A model generated the notes under the pieces. It was not told the DNA's origin. It saw only the letters and a list, made by a program, of their open reading frames with translations, and did no database searches. From assembly GCA_030527385.1 (NCBI GenBank), contig JAUNAY010000006.1:1-21531 (forward strand): a stretch of 21,531 nucleotides of DNA, given 5' to 3'. A program made the position numbers and the translations under genes. Origin of the DNA: Fusobacterium sp. Lineage in GTDB: Bacteria > Fusobacteriota > Fusobacteriia > Fusobacteriales > Fusobacteriaceae. Shown here piece after piece: positions 13,982-21,531 of the stretch; the stretch's first letter is position 1; the number at the start of each line of letters is the position of its first letter.

Positions 13982-15472
13982 TTATTTTTTATAAACTTTA
14001 TAAAGAACAGGAGTACTTTCGGCATTAGGTACAAAATTTTCTACACCTTTTTGCATTCCTGTAATATCATCAGGATAGATTAAAGTAAAGAAAGGTAGTT
14101 CATCTTGAAGTATATTTTGAAGTTCTTTATAGTATTCTATTCTATCAGCTGGTACAGTACTTTCTCTAGCTTTATCTAATAACTCATCAACTTTTTTATT
14201 TACATAGAAAGTTCTATTTCCTGATCCACCAAGATTTTTAGAGTGGAATAGAGCATAAAGAGCAGAGTCAGAGTCAGCACTAGATGACCAACCAAGAATA
14301 AACATATCGTGTTCTCCATTAGCTACTCTATCAAGATATGATCCCCATTCAAGAATCTCAATTTGAACATCTATACCAATTTGTTTAAGTTGATCTTGAA
14401 GAATAACAGCTGTATCTTTTCTGATATTTTTATCATTTGTCCAAATTCTAGTTTTAAATCCATTTGGATATCCAGCTTTTGCTAGTAACTCTTTTGCTTT
14501 TTCTATATTTTGAGTGTATAATTTAGCGTCTTTATTGTAACCAAAGACATTTGGAGATACAGGAGAGTTAGCTTTTTTAGCTGATCCTAAAAATACAGCT
14601 CCAATAATATCATCGACATTAATAGCATAAGCTATTGCTTGTCTTACTTCTTTTTTATCAAAAGGAGCTTTTTTAGTGTTAAATCCAAGATAAGTAACAC
14701 TCATAGCAGAACTTTGAGCTAGTTTAAGATTTGGATTGCTCTTTATCATATCAACGTCAATTGGCTCCACATCATAAGCGATGTCAGCTTCTCCTGTTTC
14801 AAGTGCAATAGTTCTATTTGTTCCCTCTGGAACAACTTTAAAGATAAGTTTATCTGAAGCAGCTTTTCCTTGATAATAATCTGGGTTAGCTTTTAAAACA
14901 ATTTTATCTCCAGATTGCCAAGATTCAAATATAAAAGGTCCAGTTCCAACAGGGTGTTGTCCATAGTCAGCCCCTCTTTCTTTAACAGCTTTTTCATTCA
15001 TAATACCAGCACCAATATGTGCTAAATAGTTTACAAGAGGTCCATAAGGTTTTTTAGTTGTAATTCTAACAGTATAATCATCAATAGCTTCAACTTTGTC
15101 TATATCAGCAAAAAAAGCTATTAGACTTGGAGCTTCTTTAGCTCTATTTAAAGTAAAGACAACATCTTTAGAAGTTAGAGGTTCACCGTTGTGGAATTTA
15201 ACATTTTTTCTCAATTTTAATTCTAAAGTAAGAGGATCTAGTTGTTTCCAGCTTTCAGCAAGTCCAGGAACCAAATTCATATTTTCATCTTTTTCAATAA
15301 GTCTGTCATAGATGTTTAAAGTAACTCTATGAGTAGGTACATCATTTGAAACTTGTGGATCTAAACTTTTAGCGTCAGAGTTTTGAACAACTACTAAATC
15401 AGATGCCAAAACATTTAAACTAGAAACAGACAGAAGCAAAGCAGTAGCTAAACCAAATAATCTTTTTTTCAT
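13982..15472 (-). CDS. ABC transporter substrate-binding protein, SBP_bac_5 (peptide/opine/nickel) family
   Basis: A 496-residue exported solute-binding protein. It begins with a Sec signal peptide MKKRLFGLATALLLSVSSLNVLA, probable cleavage after A23, and has no lipobox cysteine, consistent with a free periplasmic protein in a diderm. Family marks are SDAKSLDPQ, NLVPGLAESW, VKFHNGEPLTSKDVVF, HPVGTGPFIFESW and FDKKEVRQAIAYAINVDDI. Resemblance is to DppA/OppA/GsiB-type binders of peptides or glutathione; the ligand cannot be read. No permease or ATPase gene is adjacent, so it is an orphan here or serves a transporter encoded elsewhere. Its direction opposes all the other genes right of the origin. 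A GGGGGAG site precedes the ATG. Confidence 0.9.
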   Translation of the reverse strand: MKKRLFGLATALLLSVSSLNVLASDLVVVQNSDAKSLDPQVSNDVPTHRVTLNIYDRLIEKDENMNLVPGLAESWKQLDPLTLELKLRKNVKFHNGEPLTSKDVVFTLNRAKEAPSLIAFFADIDKVEAIDDYTVRITTKKPYGPLVNYLAHIGAGIMNEKAVKERGADYGQHPVGTGPFIFESWQSGDKIVLKANPDYYQGKAASDKLIFKVVPEGTNRTIALETGEADIAYDVEPIDVDMIKSNPNLKLAQSSAMSVTYLGFNTKKAPFDKKEVRQAIAYAINVDDIIGAVFLGSAKKANSPVSPNVFGYNKDAKLYTQNIEKAKELLAKAGYPNGFKTRIWTNDKNIRKDTAVILQDQLKQIGIDVQIEILEWGSYLDRVANGEHDMFILGWSSSADSDSALYALFHSKNLGGSGNRTFYVNKKVDELLDKARESTVPADRIEYYKELQNILQDELPFFTLIYPDDITGMQKGVENFVPNAESTPVLYKVYKK

Positions 15473-15547
15473 ATGAACTCCCCCTATAAAATCATTATAT
15501 AAAATTTATTTTTTATTTTTAAATAAAATAATATTTAATTTTCATTG

Positions 15548-15576
15548 ATTATATTATTTTTTTTTATTTTTGTAAA
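15548..15576 (-). promoter_or_regulatory. Promoter of the solute-binding protein gene
   Basis: On the minus strand TTTACA (15571-15576), 17 bp and TATAAT (15548-15553). It lies about 75 bp upstream of the ATG in an A/T-rich leader. Confidence 0.75.
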
Positions 15577-15709
15577 GAAATATTTTGTAATAATTAAAAA
15601 ATTAAAAAAATAAAAATATATTAATATCTTTAAATCAATATTTTTATAAAATATTTTTTGCTAGGAAAAGTTAAAAATAAAAGGTAAAATATAGTTGAGG
15701 TGGGAAGAG

Positions 15710-18658
15710 ATGTTAAATGAGTATAGGGGAAGAGTTCCCTATTTTTTAAAAGAGTTTGAAAAAAATATAGTTTATTTATGTACATCTAATAAAAATATAG
15801 AGGATTATTACAATACTTTGAGTGATATTTATGATGGTGATATTATAAAAATAGAGAGTAGTTCTGATAAAAATGAGATAGAAAAAAATAATTATGATCT
15901 TTTAGAGCTTTTTAAAACACACAAAAAATATATTGTTTTATTATCTTTGGAGGGATTTTTAAGAGATTATTACCCTTTGGGAGAAAAAATATTTTTTGAA
16001 AAAAATAGAGAATTATCTTTAAAGAGTATTCAAGAGTTGCTTTTAAAAAATGGGTATGAAAAGGTTTATATGCTAGAAAAAAGAATGCAATATAGTCTTA
16101 GAGGGGATATTTTAGATATTTTTCCTAAAAATGGAGATTATCCGATAAGAGTTGAATTTTTTGGAGATATTATTGAAAGAATAACATATTTTGATATAGA
16201 TACTCAAAAGAGTATAGAGAGTTTAGAAAAAATATATATGTATACTAACAATAATAAAAATCAACCTATATCTTTTTTTAACCTTTTAAATACTTTTCAA
16301 AATCAGACAAATATAATTTTTGAAAATAAAGAGTTGCTTCAATATAAACTTGAAGAAATTATTTTAAGAGACAGAAATAATGAAAAAAAATATAGAGAAA
16401 GATTTGAAAACTTAGAAGTAGTTGGAGAGGAATTAAATTTAAAAAGATTTAATGAAGATGAGATAAGGTTCTTCGAAGATTATGAAAATATTAAAAAATT
16501 AAGTAAAAAAGAGAATATTTTTATAATTTCAGAGGAAAGTAAAAGATATAGTGAGATATTTAAAGGATTTCCTATAAAATATCAACAATATCCACACTAT
16601 GAGGGATTTAGAACAAAAGATAAACTTGTTTTAACTGATAGAGAATTAAAAGGTGTAAAGGTTAAAAGAGAGACAAAAGAAAAAATAAAATTAAGATATA
16701 AAGATGTATCTCAAATTAGAGAGAATGACTACATAATACACGAAAATTATGGAGTTGGAATCTATTTAGGGATAGAAACTATTGACGGACAAGATTATTT
16801 AAAGATAAAATATGCTGATGAAGATAAACTTTATGTTCCAGTTGAAAGAATAAATAAGATTGAAAAATATGTTTCAACTCCTGGAGTAATTCCAGATATT
16901 TATCAACTAGGAAGACGCGGATATAAGAAAAAGAGGGAAAAATTACAAGAAGAGATGTTAATTTTTGCCAAAGAAATAATTGAGATTCAGGCAAGAAGAG
17001 CATATGAAAAGGGATATAAATTTTCTCACGACACAGTGTGGCAAGAGGAGTTTGAGGAGAGTTTTCCATATAAGGAAACAGCTTCACAATTAAAAGCTAT
17101 TGAAGATGTAAAAAGAGATATGGAATCGGATAGAGTTATGGATAGAGTTATCTGTGGAGATGTTGGGTATGGTAAAACAGAGATAGCTATTAGAGCAGCT
17201 TTTAAGGCTTCAGTTGAGGGAAAACAAGTGGCACTTATGGTGCCAACAACGGTTTTGGCAGAGCAACATTATGAGAGATTTGTCGAAAGATTTAAAAATT
17301 ATCCAATAACTATTGAGCTACTTAGTAGATTAGCAACTGATAAAGAGCAAAGAGAAGTTATAAAAAAAATAAAAGCTGGAACTATAGATATTGTTATTGG
17401 TACACACAGAATTTTATCAGTAGATGTTAAATTTAAAGATCTTGGGCTAGTTATAATAGATGAGGAGCAAAAGTTTGGTGTTAGAGCTAAAGAAAAATTA
17501 AAAAAATTAAAAAGTAAAATTGATATGCTGACATTAACAGCCACTCCTATTCCTAGAACTTTGAATTTATCACTGTTAGGCATAAGAGATCTATCAGTTA
17601 TTGATACTCCTCCAGAGGGAAGAAAACCAATAGAAACAATTTTTATAGAAAAGGATAATAAAAAATTAAAAGACATTGTAATGGAGGAGATAGCTAGAGA
17701 GGGGCAAGTTTTTTATATTTTTAACTCTGTACAAAAAATAGAGAATAAAACGGCTGAATTAAGAAAAATACTTCCTAACTATTTAAAATTAGATTTTATT
17801 CACGGTCAGATGAATCCTAAAGAGATAAAAAACAAGATAAAAGAGTTTGAAAATGGAGAGGTAGATATTTTAGTCTCAACTACAATAATTGAAAATGGAA
17901 TTGATATTGAAAATGCAAATACTATGATAATAGAGGGAGCAGATAGATTAGGACTTGCACAAATATATCAACTTAGAGGAAGAATAGGAAGAGGAAGTAA
18001 AAAAGGATATTGTTATATTTTAACTAAAGAGTTACAAAGTAAAAAATCTAAGGAAAGAGAGGAATCTATAAAAAATCTTGGTGATAGTGGTGGAGGACTT
18101 CAACTTTCACTTGAAGATATGAGAATAAGAGGTGCTGGAGAGATCTTAGGAGAAAAACAACACGGTGCATTGGAAACATTTGGTTATAATCTATATATAA
18201 AAATGTTAAATGATGAGGTTGCAAGATTGAAAGGGGAGAAAAAAACAACATCTGGAGATCTTGAAATAAAATTAAAAATAGATGCGTTTATTCCAGATAG
18301 TTACATAGAAAAAGAGGAAAAAATAAGAATTTATAGAAGAGCTGCTGAAATCAATAATAAAGATGAATTAAAAGAGTTGATACAGGAGGTTAGAGATAGA
18401 TTTGGGGAGATGCCAAAAGAGGTAAAAAATTTCTTTTATTACTTAGGAATAAAATTAAAAGCAGAAAATTTGGGAATTGCAATTATAAGGGAAGAGGAAT
18501 TTGGATTTTTTATTAAGTTTTATAGAGAGAGTGTAAATATTGAAAGAATAACTCAGATGATGATGAGTGGAAAAGTAGAGTATTTAGCAAAAAAAGAGGG
18601 AATAAGCTATAAAGGAAATATTATGAGCTTTTTTAATGAATATGAGGGAGTGATATAA
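15710..18658 (+). CDS. mfd: Transcription-repair coupling factor Mfd
   Basis: Mfd is an ATP-driven translocase that removes stalled RNA polymerase and recruits UvrA. It has 982 residues, shorter than the roughly 1150 of E. coli, mainly in the N-terminal and linker parts. The UvrB-like block is SLRGDILDIFPKNGDYPIRVEFFGD (about 129-153). The RNA-polymerase interaction domain is at about 335-395 (NDYIIHENYGVGIYLG). Helicase motifs follow: Walker A GDVGYGKTE (about 483), DEEQ (about 584), TATPIPRT, and GRIGRGSKKGYCY in the second lobe. A C-terminal TRCF domain ends the protein. ATG 15710 follows GAGGTGGG; an in-frame TTG at 15695 lies before that site and is rejected. The stop overlaps mazG by one base. 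Confidence 0.96.
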   Translation: MLNEYRGRVPYFLKEFEKNIVYLCTSNKNIEDYYNTLSDIYDGDIIKIESSSDKNEIEKNNYDLLELFKTHKKYIVLLSLEGFLRDYYPLGEKIFFEKNRELSLKSIQELLLKNGYEKVYMLEKRMQYSLRGDILDIFPKNGDYPIRVEFFGDIIERITYFDIDTQKSIESLEKIYMYTNNNKNQPISFFNLLNTFQNQTNIIFENKELLQYKLEEIILRDRNNEKKYRERFENLEVVGEELNLKRFNEDEIRFFEDYENIKKLSKKENIFIISEESKRYSEIFKGFPIKYQQYPHYEGFRTKDKLVLTDRELKGVKVKRETKEKIKLRYKDVSQIRENDYIIHENYGVGIYLGIETIDGQDYLKIKYADEDKLYVPVERINKIEKYVSTPGVIPDIYQLGRRGYKKKREKLQEEMLIFAKEIIEIQARRAYEKGYKFSHDTVWQEEFEESFPYKETASQLKAIEDVKRDMESDRVMDRVICGDVGYGKTEIAIRAAFKASVEGKQVALMVPTTVLAEQHYERFVERFKNYPITIELLSRLATDKEQREVIKKIKAGTIDIVIGTHRILSVDVKFKDLGLVIIDEEQKFGVRAKEKLKKLKSKIDMLTLTATPIPRTLNLSLLGIRDLSVIDTPPEGRKPIETIFIEKDNKKLKDIVMEEIAREGQVFYIFNSVQKIENKTAELRKILPNYLKLDFIHGQMNPKEIKNKIKEFENGEVDILVSTTIIENGIDIENANTMIIEGADRLGLAQIYQLRGRIGRGSKKGYCYILTKELQSKKSKEREESIKNLGDSGGGLQLSLEDMRIRGAGEILGEKQHGALETFGYNLYIKMLNDEVARLKGEKKTTSGDLEIKLKIDAFIPDSYIEKEEKIRIYRRAAEINNKDELKELIQEVRDRFGEMPKEVKNFFYYLGIKLKAENLGIAIIREEEFGFFIKFYRESVNIERITQMMMSGKVEYLAKKEGISYKGNIMSFFNEYEGVI
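16238..16256 (+). repeat. 19-bp iteron-like motif inside mfd
   Basis: Reads ATGTATACTAACAATAATA, two mismatches from origin copy 3. In frame it encodes MYTNNN in a poorly conserved part of Mfd. Confidence 0.45.
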
Positions 18659-19422
18659 TGAAAGAGTTTGATAGACTTGTAGAAATAATTAAGATTTTGA
18701 GAGGTGAAGGAGGTTGTCCTTGGGATAGAGAACAAACTCTTGAAACTTTAAAACCTTGTTTAATGGAGGAAACTTGTGAAGTTTTAGAAGCTATGGACAA
18801 AGGTGGAGATGATTTAAAAGGGGAGTTAGGAGATCTTTTGATGAATATTGTTTTTCAAGCTGATATTTGTGAAGATGCTGGAAAATTCAATATAGAAGAT
18901 GTGGCAAGAGGGATAACTGAGAAGATGATTAGAAGACACCCACACGTTTTTAAAAAGAAAGAGAGCAATATAACTTCAGATCAAGTTTTAGTAAATTGGG
19001 AAGAGATAAAAAAAACAGAGGTTGAGCATAAAGACAGGAAATCAGCTTTAGATGGTGTGCCTATATATTTGCCAGCTTTAGCAAAGGCTGAAAAAATTCA
19101 AAAAAAAGCTTCAAAAGTAGGATTTGATTGGGATAATATAGAAGATGTGATTGGAAAAGTTGAAGAGGAGTTAGGAGAGTTAAAACAAGCTATAAAAAAT
19201 AAGGATTCAGAAAATATGAAAGAAGAGGTTGGAGATCTATTATTTTCAATAGCAAATCTTTCAAGATTTTTAAAGATTAATTCCACAGATGCTTTAGAAA
19301 AAACTATCAAAAAATTTGATAAAAGATTTAGATATGTAGAGGAAAAATGTGATATATCTAAAGCTTCTTTAGAAGAAATGGAAAAATTTTGGAATGAAGC
19401 TAAAAACAAACTTGACATATAA
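18658..19422 (+). CDS. mazG: Nucleoside triphosphate pyrophosphohydrolase MazG
   Basis: MazG hydrolyses nucleoside triphosphates to monophosphate and pyrophosphate, cleaning the pool of abnormal nucleotides. The 254-residue protein has two MazG repeats. The first has GGCPWDREQT and E37-E38-x3-E42 with E56-x2-D59 for Mg binding. The second has GFDWDNIEDVIGKVEEELGELKQAI and EEVGDLLFSIANLSRFL. The ATG shares its A with the mfd stop codon (TAATG). The order mfd-mazG-rqcP resembles the mfd/yabN/yabO region of Bacillus subtilis. Confidence 0.95.
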   Translation: MKEFDRLVEIIKILRGEGGCPWDREQTLETLKPCLMEETCEVLEAMDKGGDDLKGELGDLLMNIVFQADICEDAGKFNIEDVARGITEKMIRRHPHVFKKKESNITSDQVLVNWEEIKKTEVEHKDRKSALDGVPIYLPALAKAEKIQKKASKVGFDWDNIEDVIGKVEEELGELKQAIKNKDSENMKEEVGDLLFSIANLSRFLKINSTDALEKTIKKFDKRFRYVEEKCDISKASLEEMEKFWNEAKNKLDI

Positions 19423-19439
19423 AAAAAATATAGTATATA
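19412..19439 (+). promoter_or_regulatory. Possible promoter for rqcP-ispE-spoVG
   Basis: TTGACA (19412-19417, inside the last mazG codons), 16 bp, and TATATA (19434-19439). It precedes the rqcP start by about 30 bp and resembles the element at 13836-13863 in its TATATATA core. Confidence 0.45.
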
Positions 19440-19471
19440 TAGTTAATAAGATGGGAGGAACAGTCTAAATC

Positions 19472-19762
19472 ATGAGATTGGATAAATTTTTAAAAGTAAG
19501 TAGAATAATTAAAAGAAGACCTATTGCAAAAATAGTTGTAGATGGGGGAAAAGCTAAACTTAATGGAAAGGTAGCTAAGGCTGGAACTGAAGTTAAGGTT
19601 GGGCAAATATTAGAACTTGAATATTTTAACAAATATTTCAAGTTTGAAATAATGGAAGTTCCTAGTGGAAATGTAACTAAAGAAAAAACTTCTGACTTGA
19701 TAAAGGTTTTAGAAAGTAGAGGAATAGAGATAGACATAGATAGTGAGGAGGATATTTTTTAG
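19472..19762 (+). CDS. rqcP: RqcP-like S4-domain ribosome-associated protein
   Basis: A 96-residue S4 protein: MRLDKFLKVSRIIKRRPIAK, then VDGGKAKLNGKVAKAGTEVKVGQILEL, the pattern of RqcP (YabO) and Hsp15. RqcP binds obstructed large ribosomal subunits and supports C-terminal tailing of stalled peptides by RqcH. No rqcH is in the window. The GGGAGGA ribosome site is about 13 bases before ATG, slightly long. The acidic tail (DIDSEEDIF) ends in TAG overlapping the ispE GTG by one base. Confidence 0.9.
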   Translation: MRLDKFLKVSRIIKRRPIAKIVVDGGKAKLNGKVAKAGTEVKVGQILELEYFNKYFKFEIMEVPSGNVTKEKTSDLIKVLESRGIEIDIDSEEDIF

Positions 19763-20622
19763 TGAAATTTTCGTTAAATTCTAATGCAAAGATAAATATA
19801 GGATTGAATGTAGTGGGAGTTCTTCCAAATGGGTATCATCTTTTGGATATGATTATGGTACCAATCAGTTTAAGTGATAAAATAACTGGGGAAATAGAAG
19901 ATATTTCAGGAACACTTGAAATTGAAACAAACAAGGCTGATATTCCTGTAAATGAAGAAAATATTTTGTGGAAGATTTATGATAAATTTTATACAGAAAG
20001 TGGACTATCAAGAAGAAAGATACATTTATATCTTGAAAAAGTTATTCCACATCAAGCTGGACTTGGGGGAGGAAGTTCAAACGGAGCATTTTTATTAAAA
20101 CTTTTAAATGAGTTTCATAAAAACTTTTTCTCACAAGAAAAATTAATCGAGATAGGAAAGAGCGTAGGAGCTGATATTCCATTTTTTTTAATCAATAAAT
20201 CTGCAAGAGTTACAGGTATTGGGGAAAATATTGAGATTATAGAGAATAATTTAAAGAGTGCTATAATTTTGATAAAACCAAACTTTGGAGTTTCAACAGG
20301 AAAGGCATATAAAAATATGACTATGCTCAATAATAAAAAAGATGCTAATATAAAAAATATTATCTTAGGGTTAAAAGAGAATAGAATAGATATTGTTGAA
20401 GCTAGTATAGAAAATCATTTAGAGCAAGGATTATTTATTGAAGATGAGAATATAAAAGATTTTAGAAAAAAATTAGCTAACTTAAATGGTATGAAATTTT
20501 TTATGTCAGGAAGTGGAAGTGCATATTATACTTTTGTTCCCTTAGAAGAATCAGAAGAAACTGTTAAAAAGATAAAGGAGTACTTAAATAGCTGTGAAGT
20601 CTATCTTTGCAGTTCTTTATAG
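19762..20622 (+). CDS. ispE: 4-diphosphocytidyl-2-C-methyl-D-erythritol kinase
   Basis: IspE is the ATP-dependent kinase of the methylerythritol phosphate route to isoprenoids and belongs to the GHMP kinases. The 286-residue length is normal. N-terminal NAKINIGLNV holds the catalytic lysine (K10), GLGGGSSNGA (100-109) is the ATP loop and ADIPFF carries the catalytic Asp138. Near the C-terminus, MSGSGSAYYTF is the third GHMP motif. The start is GTG, overlapping the rqcP stop in TAGTG, so translation is coupled. ispE upstream of spoVG also occurs in Bacillus. Confidence 0.95.
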   Translation: MKFSLNSNAKINIGLNVVGVLPNGYHLLDMIMVPISLSDKITGEIEDISGTLEIETNKADIPVNEENILWKIYDKFYTESGLSRRKIHLYLEKVIPHQAGLGGGSSNGAFLLKLLNEFHKNFFSQEKLIEIGKSVGADIPFFLINKSARVTGIGENIEIIENNLKSAIILIKPNFGVSTGKAYKNMTMLNNKKDANIKNIILGLKENRIDIVEASIENHLEQGLFIEDENIKDFRKKLANLNGMKFFMSGSGSAYYTFVPLEESEETVKKIKEYLNSCEVYLCSSL

Positions 20623-20653
20623 ATAATACTAAAAACAGGGAAGGTGCATTAAT

Positions 20654-20959
20654 ATGAAAATTACAGATGTTAGACTAAGAGCAGTGAAAAACGAGAATGA
20701 ATTTAAGTTAAAAGCTTACGCTGATGTAACTTTTGATGATTGTTTTGTTATTCACGGTTTAAAAATAATAGATGGACAAAAAGGAATGTTTGTTGCTATG
20801 CCATCAAGAAGAATGCCTGACGGAGAGTATAAAGATATAGCTCATCCTATTACACCTGAATTGAGAAAAGACATAACAGATTCTGTTATAACTAAGTATA
20901 ACGAAACAGATTTTTCTACACTAGTTGCTGAAGAATCAAAAGAGGAAAAAACTGAATAA
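20654..20959 (+). CDS. spoVG: SpoVG family regulator
   Basis: The 101-residue protein opens MKITDVRLRAVKNENEFKLKAYADVTFDDCFVIHGLKIIDG and continues FVAMPSRRMPDGEYKDIAHPITPELRK, near-diagnostic for SpoVG. SpoVG proteins bind DNA or RNA and tune many processes (septation in sporulating Bacillus, virulence genes in Staphylococcus and Borrelia). Fusobacteria do not form spores, so the role here is a general regulator. GGGAAGGTG precedes the ATG, 31 bp after ispE. The acidic tail is typical. Confidence 0.95.
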   Translation: MKITDVRLRAVKNENEFKLKAYADVTFDDCFVIHGLKIIDGQKGMFVAMPSRRMPDGEYKDIAHPITPELRKDITDSVITKYNETDFSTLVAEESKEEKTE

Positions 20960-20982
20960 AAAATAGATAAAATAGAGATTTT

Positions 20983-21014
20983 AAAATAACCTGAAGTTAT
21001 CTTCAGGTTATTTT
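20983..21014 (+). terminator. Terminator of the ispE-spoVG transcript
   Basis: A perfect 14-bp stem AAAATAACCTGAAG (20983-20996) with a TTAT loop and its complement (21001-21014), ending in four T. The A and T arms make it symmetrical. Confidence 0.9.
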
Positions 21015-21034
21015 GTAGTAGATAAGGAGAAAAA

Positions 21035-21531
21035 ATGAAAATTTTAATTTTAAATGGAAGTTCAAGAAAAAAAGGAAATACTAGAACAGCTTTAAAACAA
21101 TTAGAAAAAGGTATAGATTTAAATAAAAATAGTGTTGAATTTTTAGATATTACAGATTTTAAAATAGCTGGTTGTTTAGGGTGTGACGGTTGCAAAAGAA
21201 CAGGAGTTTGTGTTATAAAAGATGATGCTATTGATATAGTTGAAAAAATATTAGATGCTGATATGGTAATTTTTGGATCACCAGTTTATTGGTGGGGAAT
21301 ATCGTCTCAAACTAAGGCTTTGATAGATAGAATCTATATGAAAAATTCAACTTTATCAAAACTTAATAAAAAAATTGGAATATTAGCAGTTGGAGCAGAT
21401 GAACTATCTGGTGAACAGTATAAATTAATAAGTGGACAATTTAGATGTATTTGTGAATATCTAGGTTGGGATCTTGTAATTGATAAATCTATATCAGCTG
21501 GAATGATTGGAGATGTTGAGAAACAAGTTGG
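21035..21531 (+). CDS. Iron-sulfur flavoprotein / NADPH-dependent FMN reductase family protein (truncated by window edge)
   Basis: The first 165 residues of a flavodoxin-fold protein are visible. MKILILNGSSRKKGNT is the FMN phosphate loop, and ADMVIFGSPVYWWGISSQTKALIDR is the second flavin segment. Between them C47-x2-C50-x2-C53-x5-C59 is the compact cysteine motif of archaeal and anaerobe iron-sulfur flavoproteins (Isf), which hold a [4Fe-4S] cluster and FMN and reduce oxygen species or other acceptors. The start has an AAGGAGA site. It comes after the spoVG terminator and is probably its own unit. The C-terminus is outside the window. Confidence 0.85.
   Translation, partial: MKILILNGSSRKKGNTRTALKQLEKGIDLNKNSVEFLDITDFKIAGCLGCDGCKRTGVCVIKDDAIDIVEKILDADMVIFGSPVYWWGISSQTKALIDRIYMKNSTLSKLNKKIGILAVGADELSGEQYKLISGQFRCICEYLGWDLVIDKSISAGMIGDVEKQV

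Noticed and set aside
15473..15709. Hidden gene in the AT-rich gap before mfd
   Set aside because: It contains only the divergent promoter and ribosome sites; no reading frame with coding character.
16779..17087. Minus-strand open frame of about 100 codons inside mfd
   Set aside because: It is antisense to the conserved RNA-polymerase-binding and helicase part of Mfd and resembles no known protein.
17299..17676. Minus-strand open frame of about 125 codons inside mfd
   Set aside because: It lies opposite the helicase motifs; the hydrophobic Ser/Leu/Ile-rich translation is what purine-rich coding strands give in antisense.
20842..21195. Minus-strand frame spanning spoVG, its terminator and the next gene
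   Set aside because: It crosses a strong terminator and two clear plus-strand genes, and has no recognisable domain.

Overview
The window is an AT-rich bacterial chromosomal segment from a fusobacterium, most likely genus Fusobacterium or a close relative. The evidence is the very low G+C, the purine-rich codon use, a GyrA quinolone-determining region with Ser79 and Gly83 (the wild-type pair I recall for Fusobacterium), a short YidC without a periplasmic domain, and the neighbours mfd-mazG-rqcP-ispE-spoVG. The species cannot be fixed from the sequence.

Layout. Positions 1-7384 hold genes on the minus strand only: gyrA (5' part), gyrB, a DciA/DUF721 protein, recF, a YaaA-like S4 protein, and a 606-residue plasmid-type replication initiator. 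Positions 7385-8283 are a 0.9-kb non-coding, extremely AT-rich interval. From 8284 rightward the genes run on the plus strand: rpmH, rnpA, yidD, yidC, jag/khpB, mnmE, mnmG, then mfd, mazG, rqcP, ispE, spoVG and the start of an iron-sulfur flavoprotein. The one exception is a convergent minus-strand peptide/solute-binding protein gene (13982-15472). The divergence, the gene content and the AT-rich gap mark 7385-8283 as the likely chromosomal replication origin.

The striking point is what sits at the origin. In the common bacterial arrangement rpmH is followed by dnaA-dnaN-yaaA-recF-gyrB-gyrA. Here dnaA and dnaN are absent from that position. A RepA/RPA-like (winged-helix, no AAA+ ATPase) initiator occupies the slot. 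The adjoining gap holds six same-orientation copies of a 19-bp iteron-like motif (consensus ATGTATATNAACAATAATA). More copies occur across the window: beside the rep terminator, between gyrB and gyrA, four between mnmG and the solute-binding gene, and three inside coding sequence (two in dciA, one in mfd). I infer that the initiator binds these sites and that chromosome replication here may be started by a captured plasmid-type initiator. Whether dnaA exists elsewhere in the genome cannot be seen.

How the genes work together: gyrase, DciA (helicase loading), RecF and the initiator form a replication module on the left. On the right are ribosome and membrane biogenesis (rpmH, rnpA, yidD, yidC, jag) and tRNA U34 modification (mnmE, mnmG). 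Further right is a transcription-repair, nucleotide-sanitation, ribosome-rescue, isoprenoid and SpoVG string with overlapping or closely spaced genes.
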